In this document: piece after piece, positions 22,250 to 33,881 of the stretch
Layout: the number at the start of each line of letters is the position of its first letter
Numbering within the stretch: position 1 is the first letter of the stretch
NCBI GenBank assembly: GCA_032717465.1
Contig: CM064713.1
Location: forward strand, 9,396,950-9,460,949
Length of the DNA stretch: 64,000 nucleotides
Direction: 5' to 3'
Origin: Coenobita brevimanus
Lineage: Eukaryota; Arthropoda; Malacostraca; Decapoda; Coenobitidae
Translations under genes and position numbers: made by a program
Notes under the pieces: model-generated
What the model was told of the DNA's origin: nothing
Databases searched by the model: none
The model's input: only the letters and a program-made list of their open reading frames with translations

Positions 22250-22628
22250 CAGTCCTAACCCACTCGCTTGTCAGGAGGTGTACAATCCCGCATTTAATCA
22301 TCATCATCCCTTCATTATGGGTTCTACCATCCAGTGGACCTGTTAGGGTTTGCATACTAGTTGTGAGGAACTGTGTCATCCTGTTTCTCAATTTACTCCT
22401 CTGTGAATGTGCATCCGGGAGATCATGGTAGGAGATGCTGTTCTTTCTGGTCCTTCTGGCTACCATGCCTTTTATTCTGATCCTGTCCTGGGCCAAGGTC
22501 GACATGGAGGTGCTGCTGTCTTCCCTCGCCAGGATGTTCCGTGCAGTCATCTGGACATCTCCACTCCCCTGCAGGCTGTTGCTGTATGGGTATTTTCACA
22601 TCAGCAGTATAAAGGTTGCAGTATTCAT
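22250..22628 (+). pseudogene. I/Nimb-type LINE ORF2, first part of endonuclease
   Basis: Frame 22,407-22,628 reads REIMVGDAVLSGPSGYHAF, GQGRHGGAAVFPRQDVP and VWVFSHQQY, the early EEP region of an I-superfamily LINE including the catalytic Glu position (REIMVG, normally QEI). The frame then runs into foreign sequence (a CR1-like fragment) at about 22,629. The following EEP part, PFLLLGDMNGHHPLCG, is found 7.5 kb away at 30,140 on the same strand, so the element has been split. Confidence 0.72.
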
Positions 22629-23028
22629 AGGACAGAAAAAATTAATCCTTATCATATTCCATAAACAAACGTACAACCATACTAATACCCTCTTCAGTAA
22701 GAATAAAATGCTTAAATTTCATGACATCATCCAGCTTCAGACCTGCTTGTTCGTGTTCAAAGCTATATTTATGCACCAAGTTGATTGTGGTTTCAGATGT
22801 ATATCTCATACTATTGATACCAGAAAAACTAACGACCTCAGACTCCCACTGTATAGAACATCCCACGCACAACAAAGTGTCACCTTTAGGGGAGCAAAGG
22901 TGTGGAACCAACTGCATGAGGACGTCATGAGTCACTTAACTCTTTCAGTTACAAAATTAAAGAAGAATTATCCAGAAAATATAATTAAAGTACAATCTGA
23001 CATATTAGCAATTGTTGTATCTTCTAAA

Positions 23029-23072
<44 letters not shown>
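22629..23072 (+). mobile_element. 5'-truncated CR1/Rex-like LINE C-terminus with (TA)n tail
   Basis: Reads MLKFHDIIQLQTCLFVFKAI (22,708), HTIDTRKTNDLRLPLYRTSHA (22,807) and GAKVWNQLHEDV (22,893), the conserved carboxy-terminal block of CR1-group LINEs. It is open and, by chance, in frame with the I/Nimb endonuclease upstream, giving a chimeric reading frame 22,435-23,214. It ends in a TA run at 23,030-23,072. Confidence 0.7.
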
Positions 23073-23074
<2 letters not shown>

Positions 23075-23089
23075 CCAGAACAGGGGAAG

Positions 23090-25430
23090 GAAAACAAATG
23101 AATAAAAAAAAAATAATCCATACACCAGATTACTGGCGTCCTTTGTTCATAAAATATCTGAAACAGTTAGACTTGAACAGCTGTAGGTTGAAGTTTGGAG
23201 GGAAACAACTGTGAAGAAGCGAGTTCTAGAGAGATACAGTTCGGGGAATGAGAGAATTTTGATAGGCAGAAGTTCTGCAATATGGCTGAGTGACATTCCA
23301 GTCATGAGCGCTACCAGATGCCCGTGTAGTGCAAGGGAAGGCTTGGAGAGGTGGCACCATGGACGCAACTTCATCTGAGCATTTGCCATAAAAATATCTG
23401 TAAACGAATGCAAGGGAGGCAACATTCCTTCTTACTTGTAGGGGAGGTAGTTTATTTGTAATGGCAGGGTTGTTAATAATTCTAACAGCTTTTTTTCTGA
23501 CTTTTGTCTAGTTGTTTTAATGCAACCTCTCCACATCCATTCGACAAGGGTAAGCAATATTCAAGCTCAGAGCACACATGACTCTTATAAATTGTAGCTA
23601 ACTGCTCGTCAGTGAAGAAGTTATGGACTCTGTACAATAATCCAAGTTTCTTTGAGGCAGTTTTAGCAAGTGATCTAACATGAGGGGTCCAGCTGAGGGC
23701 ACTGTTAAGTGAGATGCCGAGATTTTCAGCAACTTTTGGAGATGGGAATATTAGTAGCACTGAAGGTATTATACGAATCTGCCAATATCTGTCTATTATT
23801 AAATTGTATATGTTTAGTTTTACTAGCATTAAATGAGACATGGTTGTTTTGTCCCCATTCACTGATCGTAGATAAGTCTTGATTTATGGAGATGGCTGTA
23901 CCGAGTTGAGAGTTAGAGATATTAGACTTTGTAAATGGGTGTCTGAGTGTTAATGAACTATATAGTGTTGAGTCATCTGCATATAAGTGGATGGGATTGT
24001 GAGTGGCAGATAAGAGATCAGTAATATGAACGAGGAACAGGGTTGGCACCAGAACTGATCCCTGCAGCACACCGGCTTTGAGAGGAAATTGGAATATACA
24101 TCATCTACTTTTACTCTTATTTTTCTGTCACTGAGATATGAGGAAATCAAAGGAACAAAAGACGTTAGTCCATAGCAAGGGAGTTTGGACAGCAGGGAAC
24201 GGTGCCATACTCTGTCGAAAGCTTTAAAATATCATGGGCTACTGCATGAGCTTCTCCATGTAGGTTGATTGATTGATGGATGGTATGAGTCAGGAGATTG
24301 AGTATGTCAATGGTAGATCTTTCGTGGCGAATACCACATTGTCTATGACTAATTAAGTTGTTGGATTCAAGATGTTTAACAATGTGCTTATTAATTAAAG
24401 TTTCAAATATCTTACTGAGAGAAGATGTGACAGCTATTGGTCTGTAATCAGAGGGGTCAGAGGAACTTCCTTTCTTCGGAATTGGGTGGATATTGGCTTC
24501 TTTCCATGAATTTGGGAATGGAGAAGTACGTATGCATAGTCTGAATAATTTAGCTAGAACATAGGCAAGTTCAGGGGTACACTTTTTGAAAACAATTGGC
24601 GGAATTCCATCTGGGCCTGGAGCTTTGTTGGTAGATAAATTGTCTAGGATGGATTTTACATATCTTGTCTGTAGTTTAAGTGGAACGCTGTCGAGAGATT
24701 ACAGTTCTAGTACTGGGACGTTCTGGCTGGCACCGTCTAGGGTAGAATTTCTGGCAAATGTACTGGCAAAAATATCTGCTTTCGCATGCAGGTCATTTGT
24801 AATGTTGCCATCTGAAGATTTTAGTGGGAAAATGGATGATGACTTGTTAAAGGTATTATTGAAAGACTAAGAGTTGACCAGAATATTCTCTTGTCATTAT
24901 GGTTGTTAAGTAGTTTTGATGCTTCCCTTTTAAGAAAGTTTGATTTAACTAGATTTATTACAACTTTTGCATGATCTCTAGCAATTTTAAATGGAGAGAG
25001 TGATTCAGATGTTTCTTTTATTTTAAGTTAGAGTTATGCTAATGACGTTTGGGCTGTTGCTCTGGCATCGTTGCCATCAAACCATTTTGGAGAGTTCGCA
25101 CTTTTAGTGAACTGCTGACTTGGTATGAATAAATCCATACCATCTAGTGTTAAGTCGCAAATGTGGTACTGGGTAGAACTGGGATCACTAGAGAAGAAAG
25201 ACTGCCATGGAATGTCAGCAAGATAATTTCTAAATCCATCCCAATTTGCCCTATCAAAGTGCCATCGGGTCACCCTGATACGTGTAGAATGGGAAGGTGT
25301 GGGAGGGTTAACTAATGAGGATTTGATGAGATTGTGGTCAGAGGATCCAAGTGGTGACAGTACCTCTATCCCGTATTGATCTGGATTCTTTGTCAAGAAT
25401 AAATCCAAAGAGGGGCATTATGGTCAGGAT
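23090..25430 (-). pseudogene. LINE-M (jockey/CR1 group), minus strand, endonuclease to C-terminus
   Basis: On the minus strand: MDLFLTKNPDQYG and LGSSDHNLIKSSLV (25,330-25,408; intact SDH of the endonuclease), SPKWFDGNDARA (25,075), then RT with LQGSVLVPTLFLVHITDLL (24,060), HLYADDSTLYSS (23,975; intact YADD) and SFNASKTKHIQFNNRQ (23,830). The C-terminal part follows: LSWTPHVRSLAKTASKKLGLL (23,680), VHNFFTDEQLATIYKSHV (23,610) and ELYLSRTRFF (23,235). Stops and frameshifts separate these blocks. The 5' half of the endonuclease is missing, so the copy is 5'-truncated. Confidence 0.82.
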
Positions 25431-26082
25431 TATCAGGTATTCTGGTCGGTTGCTTTACCGGCTGGGTGAGATTAAACGATTCTGCAAACAACTCGCACTC
25501 TAGACCACCGTACCCATATATGGATAGTGGGTGTATTTAGTGTGGCTGTGGGCGTGTATTGGTGTAGGATGGAAACAGCGAGTGCATATGTACTGCATGT
25601 AAAAAGATGTGTACCGGTATGTTATTAATCTGGGAATATATTTATCGCATAGTGTTATTGGTATGGGAAAAGATGCAGATATCGGTAATGCTAGTGTTTT
25701 CAATACATATTAGTACTGTACCGTAATTATTATTGTTTATTATTCTCTCTGTTCTATTATAATTAATATTATTACCGTTACCATTATTATTATTATTATT
25801 AATTATTATTATTATTATTATCATCATCATCATCATTATCGTTATTATTATTATTGCTACTACTATTGCTATTGATCTTATTACAGTGATCATTACTGTT
25901 GAAAATTATCATTATTATTGTCACTTATTATTACTACTAATTTAAATTTTCTACCATTCTGTACCATTTTTTATTTTACATGCTATTATCATTTACGACT
26001 ACTGTTGTAGGCAAAGCACTGATATTATTAGTTATTATTGCTGTTAATATATATTTTTTTTCCATTATTACTAGTTTGGAGG
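25431..26082. repeat. Low-complexity stretch with ATT/ATC trinucleotide repeats
   Basis: 25,720-25,915 consists largely of imperfect (ATT)n and (ATC)n runs; similar ATT-rich sequence continues to 26,080 and reappears at 26,650 beyond RTE-1 copy B, so copy B inserted into this low-complexity tract. No gene is seen. Confidence 0.8.
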
Positions 26083-26652
26083 GTGAACTGCTTGAAGGGG
26101 TACAATAAGGAAGAATGGTTGCTGGTTCCTTGAAGGCACTGATTAGAAACAGGGAATTGAGCATGGAAGTGGAAAAGTTATTACATAACTGTATTGTGAT
26201 ACCAACTCTAATGTATGGAAGTGAAGCTTGGACCTTGTTGGAGGGACACAAATCAAGAGTGGGAGAAGTGGAAATGAGTTATTCGAGAGGAGCCTGTGGA
26301 GTCACATGGAGAGACAGACTGACAAATGAGGATGTGAAGGAGAGTTGTGGTGTGGATATGGATGTGATAGGATGCGTTAAGAGAAACACACTGAGGAGGT
26401 TTGGCCATGTGGGAGGATGGAGAGTGAGAGACTGACGAGGAGAATGTATGTGAGTGAGGTGGAGGGGGAGAGTGGGAGGGGAAGGCCAAGGATGAGATGG
26501 AGAGATGGAGTGGAGAGGTACAGTATATGAAAGAAGGGGGTGTGAACTGGGAGCAGGGCAGTGAAATTGCGGGGGACAGGGTGACGTGGAGGCGAGTTGT
26601 TTGTGGCCACCCCTTATGGGATTAAGGCGTCTGGCAAAAGATAGATATAATA
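26083..26652 (+). mobile_element. RTE-1 LINE copy B, 5'-truncated 3' end
   Basis: Starts within the post-RT region (TTTGGAGGGTGAACTGCTTG) and reads [37 protein letters not shown] and [19 protein letters not shown] (26,115-26,345), then the C-terminal block and the terminus GGCCACCCCTTATGGGATTA AGGCGTCTGGCAAAAGATAG. It has the same orientation as the other three RTE-1 copies. Confidence 0.88.
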
Positions 26653-27060
26653 GATAGACTATTATTATTGCTATTTTTCTTATAACTTATGTTCACTTTT
26701 ACTATTACTTATATTGGTATCAGTACAGATTTCCATATTTGAATTAAGTATAACCTTTTTTCTTCCATGTCCATCCAAATCCACGAAGACAAACAAAATA
26801 TGAAAACATCATCAGGTTCATAAAAGGGCATCAGTTCAATGGACCGTGGCCTGCAACTTGTATATGTATATACTGTACTTTTATATTAAGCCAGATATAT
26901 GTATCAAATATCAATAATATCCTAGTGCTACTATTGTCTCTCTTTCTCTTGTACTTTGTCTGTCTTAACCCTCTGCATTTTATTTTCTTTTAGTTATTTT
27001 CCTCTCTCCACTGTCTGGTTCCTGCGAGCCACTGGCATTGGCTCCAGGGTAAAATATTTT
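26653..27060. other. No gene recognised
   Basis: AT-rich and pyrimidine-rich sequence without protein-like frames. The last part may be the untranslated leader of the LINE that follows. Confidence 0.5.
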
Positions 27061-30000
27061 TCTGCCTAAGAAATCTTGATGAACTCTGGTTATGCAGTAA
27101 TGGCTCTCAGTTCCGTGCAGCCCTTAAGTGGCCAGGGGGTGCTAAGAATCCCAAGGCATAGGAATAAGTTTATACGTCGAAAAAGAACCTTAAGAATAGG
27201 AAATTGGAATGTTCGAACTCTCAATGAGGCTGGTAAAATGGAAGAACTTATTTCCGTGTTCAAGGAATACAATATACGGTAGATATTTGCGCTTTTACAG
27301 AAACGAGGTTGCTTGGTGTTGATAAAATGAATTTAGAAGATGATATTACTTTGTTGGTTTCTGGTAGGAGTGATGGAAATCATTACCAAGGAGTAGGCTT
27401 ATTATTGAGTAGAGATGTTTGCAAGGCACTATGTGAGTTGGAGCCAATTAATGAGCGCTTGCTTTATGCACGTTTAAAATCTGACCATACTAATATCAGT
27501 ATGGTGGTAGGGTACGCTCCGACGAATGAGGCTACTGATGAAATGAAGGATGACTTTTATGAGAAGTTGCAGGATGTAGTGAATAGAGTGGCAAGACATG
27601 TGTTAGTTTGCATCGGTGATTTTAATGCGATTGTTGGTAGTAGCAGGGATGGCTTTGAAGATTGTATGGGTAAGGAGGGTGTTGGTATAAGAAACGAAAC
27701 TGGGGTGCGATTTGGAAGCTTTTGTTTGGCAAATGACCTTATGATTGGTGGAACCATCTTTGAGCATAGAAAAATACATGAAACTACTTGGATTTCACCA
27801 TGTGGTAAACATTTTTAATCAAATTGACCACACTGGATTTAGCAAAAGGCATAGGAGATATTTCCAAGATGTTTGCGTAAGGAGGGGGACAGAAATGCTG
27901 TAGGTAGTGATCATCAACTTGTTGTGTCAAAGATTAAAATAAAACTTAAGAGAAATGTTAACGGTAATTGTACAGGAGGTGATGGATATGATTTTGATGA
28001 GCAGAGAAATGATGAGTTTCGGTGGGAATGTTGGAACAGGTTTCTGGTATTGCAGACTTTGATGGAATCTGAAGACAATGATATTCATCAAATGTGGAGA
28101 GAGGTAAAAGAGGTTTTGCATGAGAGTGCTAAGGTTACTACTAAGAAAAAGGGAAAAGCGAGAAGAAAAAAGTGGATGTCAGATGAAACATGGAATGCAA
28201 TTCAGAAAAGGAAAGAGGCAAAGTTAAGAAGTGAAAAACAACATGCTGATGGCCAGGTAGTTGAAGTACTTAGAGCAAAGTACTGAAGTATACATTCTGA
28301 AGTAAAAAGACTCATTAGACGTGATAAGACGAGGCTGTATGATGAAAAGGCAAAAGAGTCAGAAATTATGTTAAGTAAAAATGACGGTCAGAGCACAAGA
28401 GCAGCATATCAGGCCATAAAGGAGTTAACTGGGACAGAAATGGTAACTTGATGACTAAAGATTTGGATATAAAAGGAAGGTGGAAAAAGCATAGTGGATC
28501 TATTCTAAAAAGACCAATCCCAGCTGAAGAGGACATTTTGCCAGCCGAAAGAGATTTGCAGATAGAAACGGGGGATATAACCTTGGAAGAGGTAGCAAAA
28601 TCTATAAGGTGTTAAAGAATTCTAAGGCCCCAGGAGGATGGAATATTTCCTGAAATGCTTAAGGTGGAAAATGATGAGTTGATGAATGCGCTTTTGAAAC
28701 TTATTAATGTGGCTTGGGATAATGGTGGAATTCCAGAAGAGTGGAGAAATGGAGTGATTATAAAAAACAAACAAACAAGGGAGATTTAAGTTTGTGTGGA
28801 AATTGGAGGGGACACCTTTGACACCTGTAGTTGCAAAAGTGTTTTCCAAAATCTTGCTGAACAGAATAGGGCCAGTAATTGATAAAATTTTAAGACAAGA
28901 ACAAGCGGGATATAGCAAGGGTCGAGATTTTAATGATCAAATTTTTATTGTAAGGCATCTAATGCAACAAGCTAATGAGATGAAGATGCCACTTAGTATG
29001 TGTTTTGTTGATTTTGAAAAGGCGTTTGATAGTGTTTCATGTGGAGCTATGTTGAATTATCAGATTCTACAGTACACCAGAAAAGTTTGTAAATATTATT
29101 AGAAGCCTGCATGAAGGTACATTTTGTAAGGTAATGTGGGTGGTTCTTTGAGTGATCCATTTGAAGTTAGGTAAGGATTGATTCAAGCAGTTCTTTCGCC
29201 ATTGCTGTTTGTTTTGGTAATGGATTATGTTATGAGAAAGGTTGTAAGGAGAACGGTGCAGGAATTAACTGGAAAGAAAATAAAAGGCTGATGGATTTCA
29301 ACTATGCTGATGATATTGTACTGATTTGCGGAAGTATTTACGAGACACAGAGGGTGCTTGATTGTCTGGTGGAGGAAGGAGAAAAAGTTGGATTGGTAAT
29401 AAGTTGTGGAAATACTGAAATTATTAATATGAACGTGGAGAACCAAATCGATTGTGTAATTGGAAATAATGTGGTGAAGAATGAATAAAATTTTAAATAC
29501 CTGGAAACGATTTTATCATCTAATGTAAACAATGAAATTGAGGAGAGGATTAGACAAGCTGGGCGAGCTGTTGGAATGTTGAAATCTGTTTGGAATAATA
29601 ATATGCTTTCGGTGCATACTAAAGTAACAATTTACAAGTCCATGGTTAGACCAATATTAATTTATGGGCACGAGTCATGGTACAGTACAGTTGCAACAGA
29701 TCGGAAAGTATTAGGATCTGAGAAAAAAACACTGAGAAGGATTCTTGGGGTAAAGTGGCAAGACAGAGTTACAAGTGAAAGAGTAAGGGATATTATGAGA
29801 GTGGAACCAGTTGATGAATATGTGAGACTGTCTCACTGGAAATGGCTGGGGCACATGTATAGAAAAGAAGGCAGTTTAATACAGGATGTGCCAGAGTGGA
29901 CTGCTAGAGGAAGAAGAGGAACAAGTAGACCAAGGGAAACCTGGTTGAGAACAGTGAAAAGAGAAGCGGAAGAGGACTGTTGGTGGGACCTCAAGGAGAT

Positions 30001-30081
30001 GGCAAGCGAGAATTATTGGTGGTGAGAGTTCATCGAGGCCTTATGCATCCCGTGGGGTGCCACAGGAAATGATTGATTGAT
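27061..30081 (+). mobile_element. LINE-D (RTE-like), near complete, decayed, with (ATTG)n tail
   Basis: Endonuclease: LRIGNWNVRTLNEAGKMEEL (27,190), GDFNAIVGSSRDGFED (27,615), TTWISPCGKHF (27,784) and GSDHQLVVSKIK (27,905). RT: EQAGYSKGRDFNDQIFIVRHL (28,899), CFVDFEKAFDSVS (29,003) and FNYADDIVLICGS (29,297; intact YADD). C-terminus: VRPILIYGHESWYS (29,648), LRRILGVKWQDRV (29,731) and HWKWLGHMYRKEG (29,838), ending in WW-stop at 30,023. The 3' end is ...GTGGGGTGCCACAGGAAATG followed by (ATTG)n at 30,069-30,081. Frameshifts and stops occur at 27,281, 28,286, ~28,450, 29,100 and 29,486. Directly after the tail the I/Nimb LINE continues. Confidence 0.85.
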
Positions 30082-31598
30082 TGCTGCTACTGAATGGGTG
30101 GATCGGGAACGCTTTATTCGTGGCCTGCCTTCTCCCTTTCTGTTACTAGGAGATATGAATGGTCACCATCCACTATGTGGAAACAGTGAGGCCAACCCTC
30201 GGGGTGTTATACTGGCCACTTTAGTGGAAGATGAGGAGTTGGGCATTTTCAATTCCGATAAAATGACTTATTTCCATAGCCAGACTGGAACTTTTACTGC
30301 AGTTGATTTGTCCTTATGCTCAGCTGATGCTGTTTTAGATTTTACCTGGGATGTGTTGCCAAACCTGTATGGCAGCGACTATTTTCCATTACCTCAAACT
30401 GCTTGTGGAGGTGGACCTCAGCCACGTCTTCCTCGCTGGCTTCTGGATAAGGCTGATTGGCCATGTTTCAGGGAATTAAGTTCCATTTCCCTTTCTGTCG
30501 ATGAGTTTGGGTGTCTTACTGAGGCGGTGTCAGATTTCATTGACGTGTTGCACTTAGCAGCCCTACTATCTGTTCCAAGAACGAGGGTCAATTTTCTTAA
30601 CGTCCAGTTCCTTGGTGGAACTCTGATTGCAGTTCCACAGTGAGAGCCAAACTAGTCGCTTTCTCTCGACATCGTCGTAACTGTTGGGATCCTCAGTATT
30701 TGGTGGCATACTACAGGGCATGAGCTCATATGAGGCTGGTTTTAAAAAAGGCCAGGCTTTCATCCTGGAAGAGTTATCTTTCCTCCATCTGTTGGAGGAC
30801 TTCCCTCACTCAGGTGTGGAACTGGGAGCGGAAAATGTCAGGAAATTTACTGTTCCCTCCCCTTCTGTTTTATCTGCAGCAGATGAAACTGTGGTTGATC
30901 CTTTTGCTGTTGCAGAGTTTTTTGTTGATCATTTTGGCAGTGTCACAGAAAGATGCAGGTATGCCTTTGGCTTGCCACCGTCAGTGCCTAGAGTCTCTTG
31001 GTCCCAGTTTTGCCTGTTCTGGGGAAGAGTCTTATAATGTTTCCTTTTCTATTTCTGAACTCCATGTGGCTCTGTTGCAGTGCCGTGATCCCTCTCCTGG
31101 TTGTGATGATATTCCATATGCCTCTTTACGTCACCAGTCAGGTGAGTCCCTTTCGTTTTTGCTTTCATTATTTAATAAGATCTGGTGTTCTGGTGACTTT
31201 CTGGCTTGTTGGGGCATTGCTGTAGTCATCCCCAACCAGGTAAGGACCACCTACAGGCGACAAATTACTGGCCTATTTTTCTGACTTCTTGTATATGTAA
31301 CGTTCTGGAAACGACAGTCAATGTTAGGCTTGTATGATTTTTAGAGAGAGAGATGACTTATCCTCTGCCCAGTATGGCTTTCAAAAAATGCGATCTACCT
31401 CTGATGCACTATTGGCCTTGGAATTTTCTGTCTGTGAGGATTTCTCCACTAACCAACACCAGGTCATGGTCCTCTTCAATTAAGAGAAGGCATATGACAC
31501 TGCCTGGTGTAATGGCATTATACTTTCTCTTCATGAGTTTGGTCTTCATGGGTGCTTGCCTATTTTTATTCAGCAGTTTATGTCTAACCATTTCTTAA
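30082..31598 (+). pseudogene. I/Nimb-type LINE ORF2, endonuclease end and first half of reverse transcriptase
   Basis: Continues the endonuclease begun at 22.4 kb: ERFIRGLPSPFLLLGDMNG (30,107), TYFHSQTGTFTAVDLSLCS (30,268) and YGSDYFPLP (30,370; SDH changed to SDY). After a linker, RT begins with RDPSPGCDDIPYASLRH (31,085), SAQYGFQKMRSTSDALLALE (31,367) and VLFN-stop-EKAYDTAW (31,466; motif A with a stop just before it). The block ends exactly at a TTAA (31,595) holding a 768-bp element. Frame breaks occur near 30,600, 31,035 and 31,280. Confidence 0.8.
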
Positions 31599-32366
31599 CC
31601 CACCCCATCCCGACGTTTTCTGGGCAGTGGTACGCCCCAGTCCCGACATTTTTGGACTTTTTTTTTTTTTTTTTGCTCAAACATCCGCTTTTGGTGAGAA
31701 ACATCGAAAATTCATGGAGAAATCGCTCACCTGAGGTTTAAAATACTCGATCCAGGTAGGAGTACCTCCTTACCTTACAGGGTTTCTATCAGGCTGGCTG
31801 CAAAGAAAACGAGTTCTATGGGAGGATAACTATTCTACACCACTCATAAACGGTATTTATTTATTATTCGGTATGAGTTTATATGTAGTACGAGAGTATA
31901 TTGGTTTTCAAACGGTAATATAGGCATTATAAGCATTGTTTCACTCACTAACTCATCACCATTCCTGACCTTTTTTTGCCACATTACCTGATCATCATTT
32001 CTGACTGTTTCTTCCTCTAATATTTGTCCTCCACATTGTCATCGATTGGGGAATCACTCTGGCCCTGAATTTTGTATGATGGCATGACATGGCTTTACTG
32101 GCCAGGTCACTGATAACAGGTGAATTGCTGAGGAAAGGTCATGCAGGGGGGGGGAGGTCATGCTGGGTAAGGCATTGTCCCTGCCTGGCATCTTGTAGAG
32201 GAAGGTGTCCCGTGTATGCATACCAAAAATCACTCGCGAAAATTGAAAATTGTGCATATTAGAGACCTTGCAATGTCCTTGCAATGTTGCCGCGTTAATT
32301 TATGTCTCCGTGATATGAGTGCACATCATGTGAGGACGTGAATTCACGTCTCCGGGACGGGGCGGT
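31599..32366. mobile_element. 768-bp non-autonomous TTAA (piggyBac-like) element in the I/Nimb RT
   Basis: Bounded by TTAA at 31,595-31,598 and 32,367-32,370. The ends are inverted repeats: CCCACCCCATCCCGACG on the left against ACCGCCCCGTCCCGGAG read from the right, 11 of the first 14 bases matching. Excising the element with one TTAA joins the flanking RT codons in frame. There is no transposase; the interior has a T-run (31,657-31,673) and a G-run (32,146-32,154). Confidence 0.85.
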
Positions 32367-32900
32367 TTAAGGGTCCAAGTGGGAGGAGTGCTTTGTAATG
32401 CCCTTGCACTCGAGACGGAGTATCACAGGGGAATATCCTTAGTATTACTCTCTTTGCTATGGCAGTCAGCAGCGTAATCAGTGTACTTCCTGATGGTGTA
32501 CGAGGCTTACTATATGTCAATGACCTCTCAATTTCATTCACTACATCTAGAATATCTCTGATAGAGAGGAAGTTGCAGCTGGCTCTTAATAGAATTTCTG
32601 ACTGGGCAGAGACTTGCAGCTTCCATTTTCCTATAACAAAGACAGTGGCTAAACATTTTTGTCGTCTTCGGGGGGTTCACCCAGATCCTGGCTTGTATCT
32701 CTGTGGTCGAAGAATATCTTGTGTGTAAGAGAAGTGATTTCTGTTTCTACTTTTTGACGGTCAACTAACCTGGGTTCCTCATATTCATTCAGTTAAGGCA
32801 GTTTGTCTTAAAGCTTTGAGTCTTTTCAGGGTTTTGGCTCATACCTCTTTGGGTGCTCACTGCCAGACCCTCCTCCTCTTGCATAGATCTCTTATTTTTC
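32367..32900 (+). pseudogene. I/Nimb-type LINE ORF2, second half of reverse transcriptase
   Basis: Resumes directly after the TTAA element. A one-base deletion disturbs the usual G-V-P-Q-G motif (near 32,415). It then reads SVISVLPDGVRGLLYVNDLSISF (32,468; the YxDD box is YVND), RISDWAETCSFHFPITKTV (32,592) and HFCRLRGVHPDPGLYL (32,655), with a stop near 32,728. Interrupted at ~32,900 by the 3' end of an RTE-2 element. Confidence 0.8.
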
Positions 32901-33371
32901 CTAAATAAGACTGAGAGGAAGACCACGAATAGGATGGATGGACAGTGTGAAGAGAGCGCTGGATGCGAGAGGAATGTCTGTTGAGCAAGGAAGAGTGACT
33001 GTGCGTGACAGAAATAAATGGAGAGAAATTGTGAATGAATAAGTGATGACGCAGCCCTGAGGGGATATTCTCCCGCTTTTGGTCTGATCAGCTAGTCAGG
33101 TCAGGTGCGGGTAAGGGGATGGGTCTGTTATGATGTGGCAGGGGTAAACCAGTTCTGCTGTCGGGCCCTGCTGTGGATGTCACTGATTGCATTGCGCAGT
33201 TGACCCTTGTGCGTTGTGATGCAGTGAGGATCTGTCCGTTCTCCCCTTTGGGGCTAAGATGCGAATAAATGTGTTTGAATGGATGAGTAAATGGAGAGTG
33301 AGTCGTCCTGTCTCGGCTACCTCCCTTTCCTTGGGGGAAGCAGCCTAGGTATATAGATAGATAGATAGATG
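32901..33371 (+). mobile_element. RTE-2 LINE 3' end, 5'-truncated, with (GATA)n tail
   Basis: Reads the last ~45 residues of an RTE-like protein (LRGRPRIGWMDSVKRALDAR, then VRDRNKWREIVNE-stop, 32,910-33,040), a ~300-bp 3' untranslated region and a GATA tail (33,352-33,371). The same 3' region occurs in reverse at 50,738-51,120 and 52,185-52,545. It is inserted in the I/Nimb LINE, whose frame resumes with ECGCDVCSSAT. Confidence 0.82.
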
Positions 33372-33881
33372 AATGTGGGTGTGATGTCTGCTCCTCTGCA
33401 ACATAAGACTGTGTCCTCATTGTTAAATTCTGTGCACCATGTTGGTTTACGTCTGGCATCCAAAGCATGCAGGTCATCCCCGATTTCAAGTTTGTTGGAG
33501 GATGCTGGTGTATTCCCCTTGGATTTGAGGTGCTAGTCATTGATGATGAGGTATTGGTATCATCCTCACTGCATACCAGACTTAATTTCTTGTGCCATCG
33601 TCCCCCAGGATTCATGATCTGTTTATGACACCCAACCTAGATTCCCAAAGCCCTATGGTTACAGGGTCCAGTCTGTTATGATTGCCCTCTCTGTTCCAAG
33701 ACTGCCAGTTTGTTCACATCGGATCCCAAGGGTGGGTATTTGGCTACTCCCTCGTATGACATTTTGTAGGTTTGTTGTTGCTAGAAAGGGGTGACTGCCC
33801 TCTCAGGTCTCCGTCTCTCCCTTTCTAAAACATGCCTCCACTCATGAGGGTTCTGTCCCCATCTATCGTGACGGGTTTAAT
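33372..33881 (+). pseudogene. I/Nimb-type LINE ORF2, region between RT and RNase H
   Basis: Reads ECGCDVCSSAT and CAPCWFTSGIQ (33,374-33,470), the connection region that follows RT in I-superfamily elements, in several frames, and ends with VPIYRDG, which contains the first catalytic Asp of RNase H (codon at 33,870-33,872). It is cut at 33,881 by the gypsy element; the rest of RNase H is at 44,718. Confidence 0.78.
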
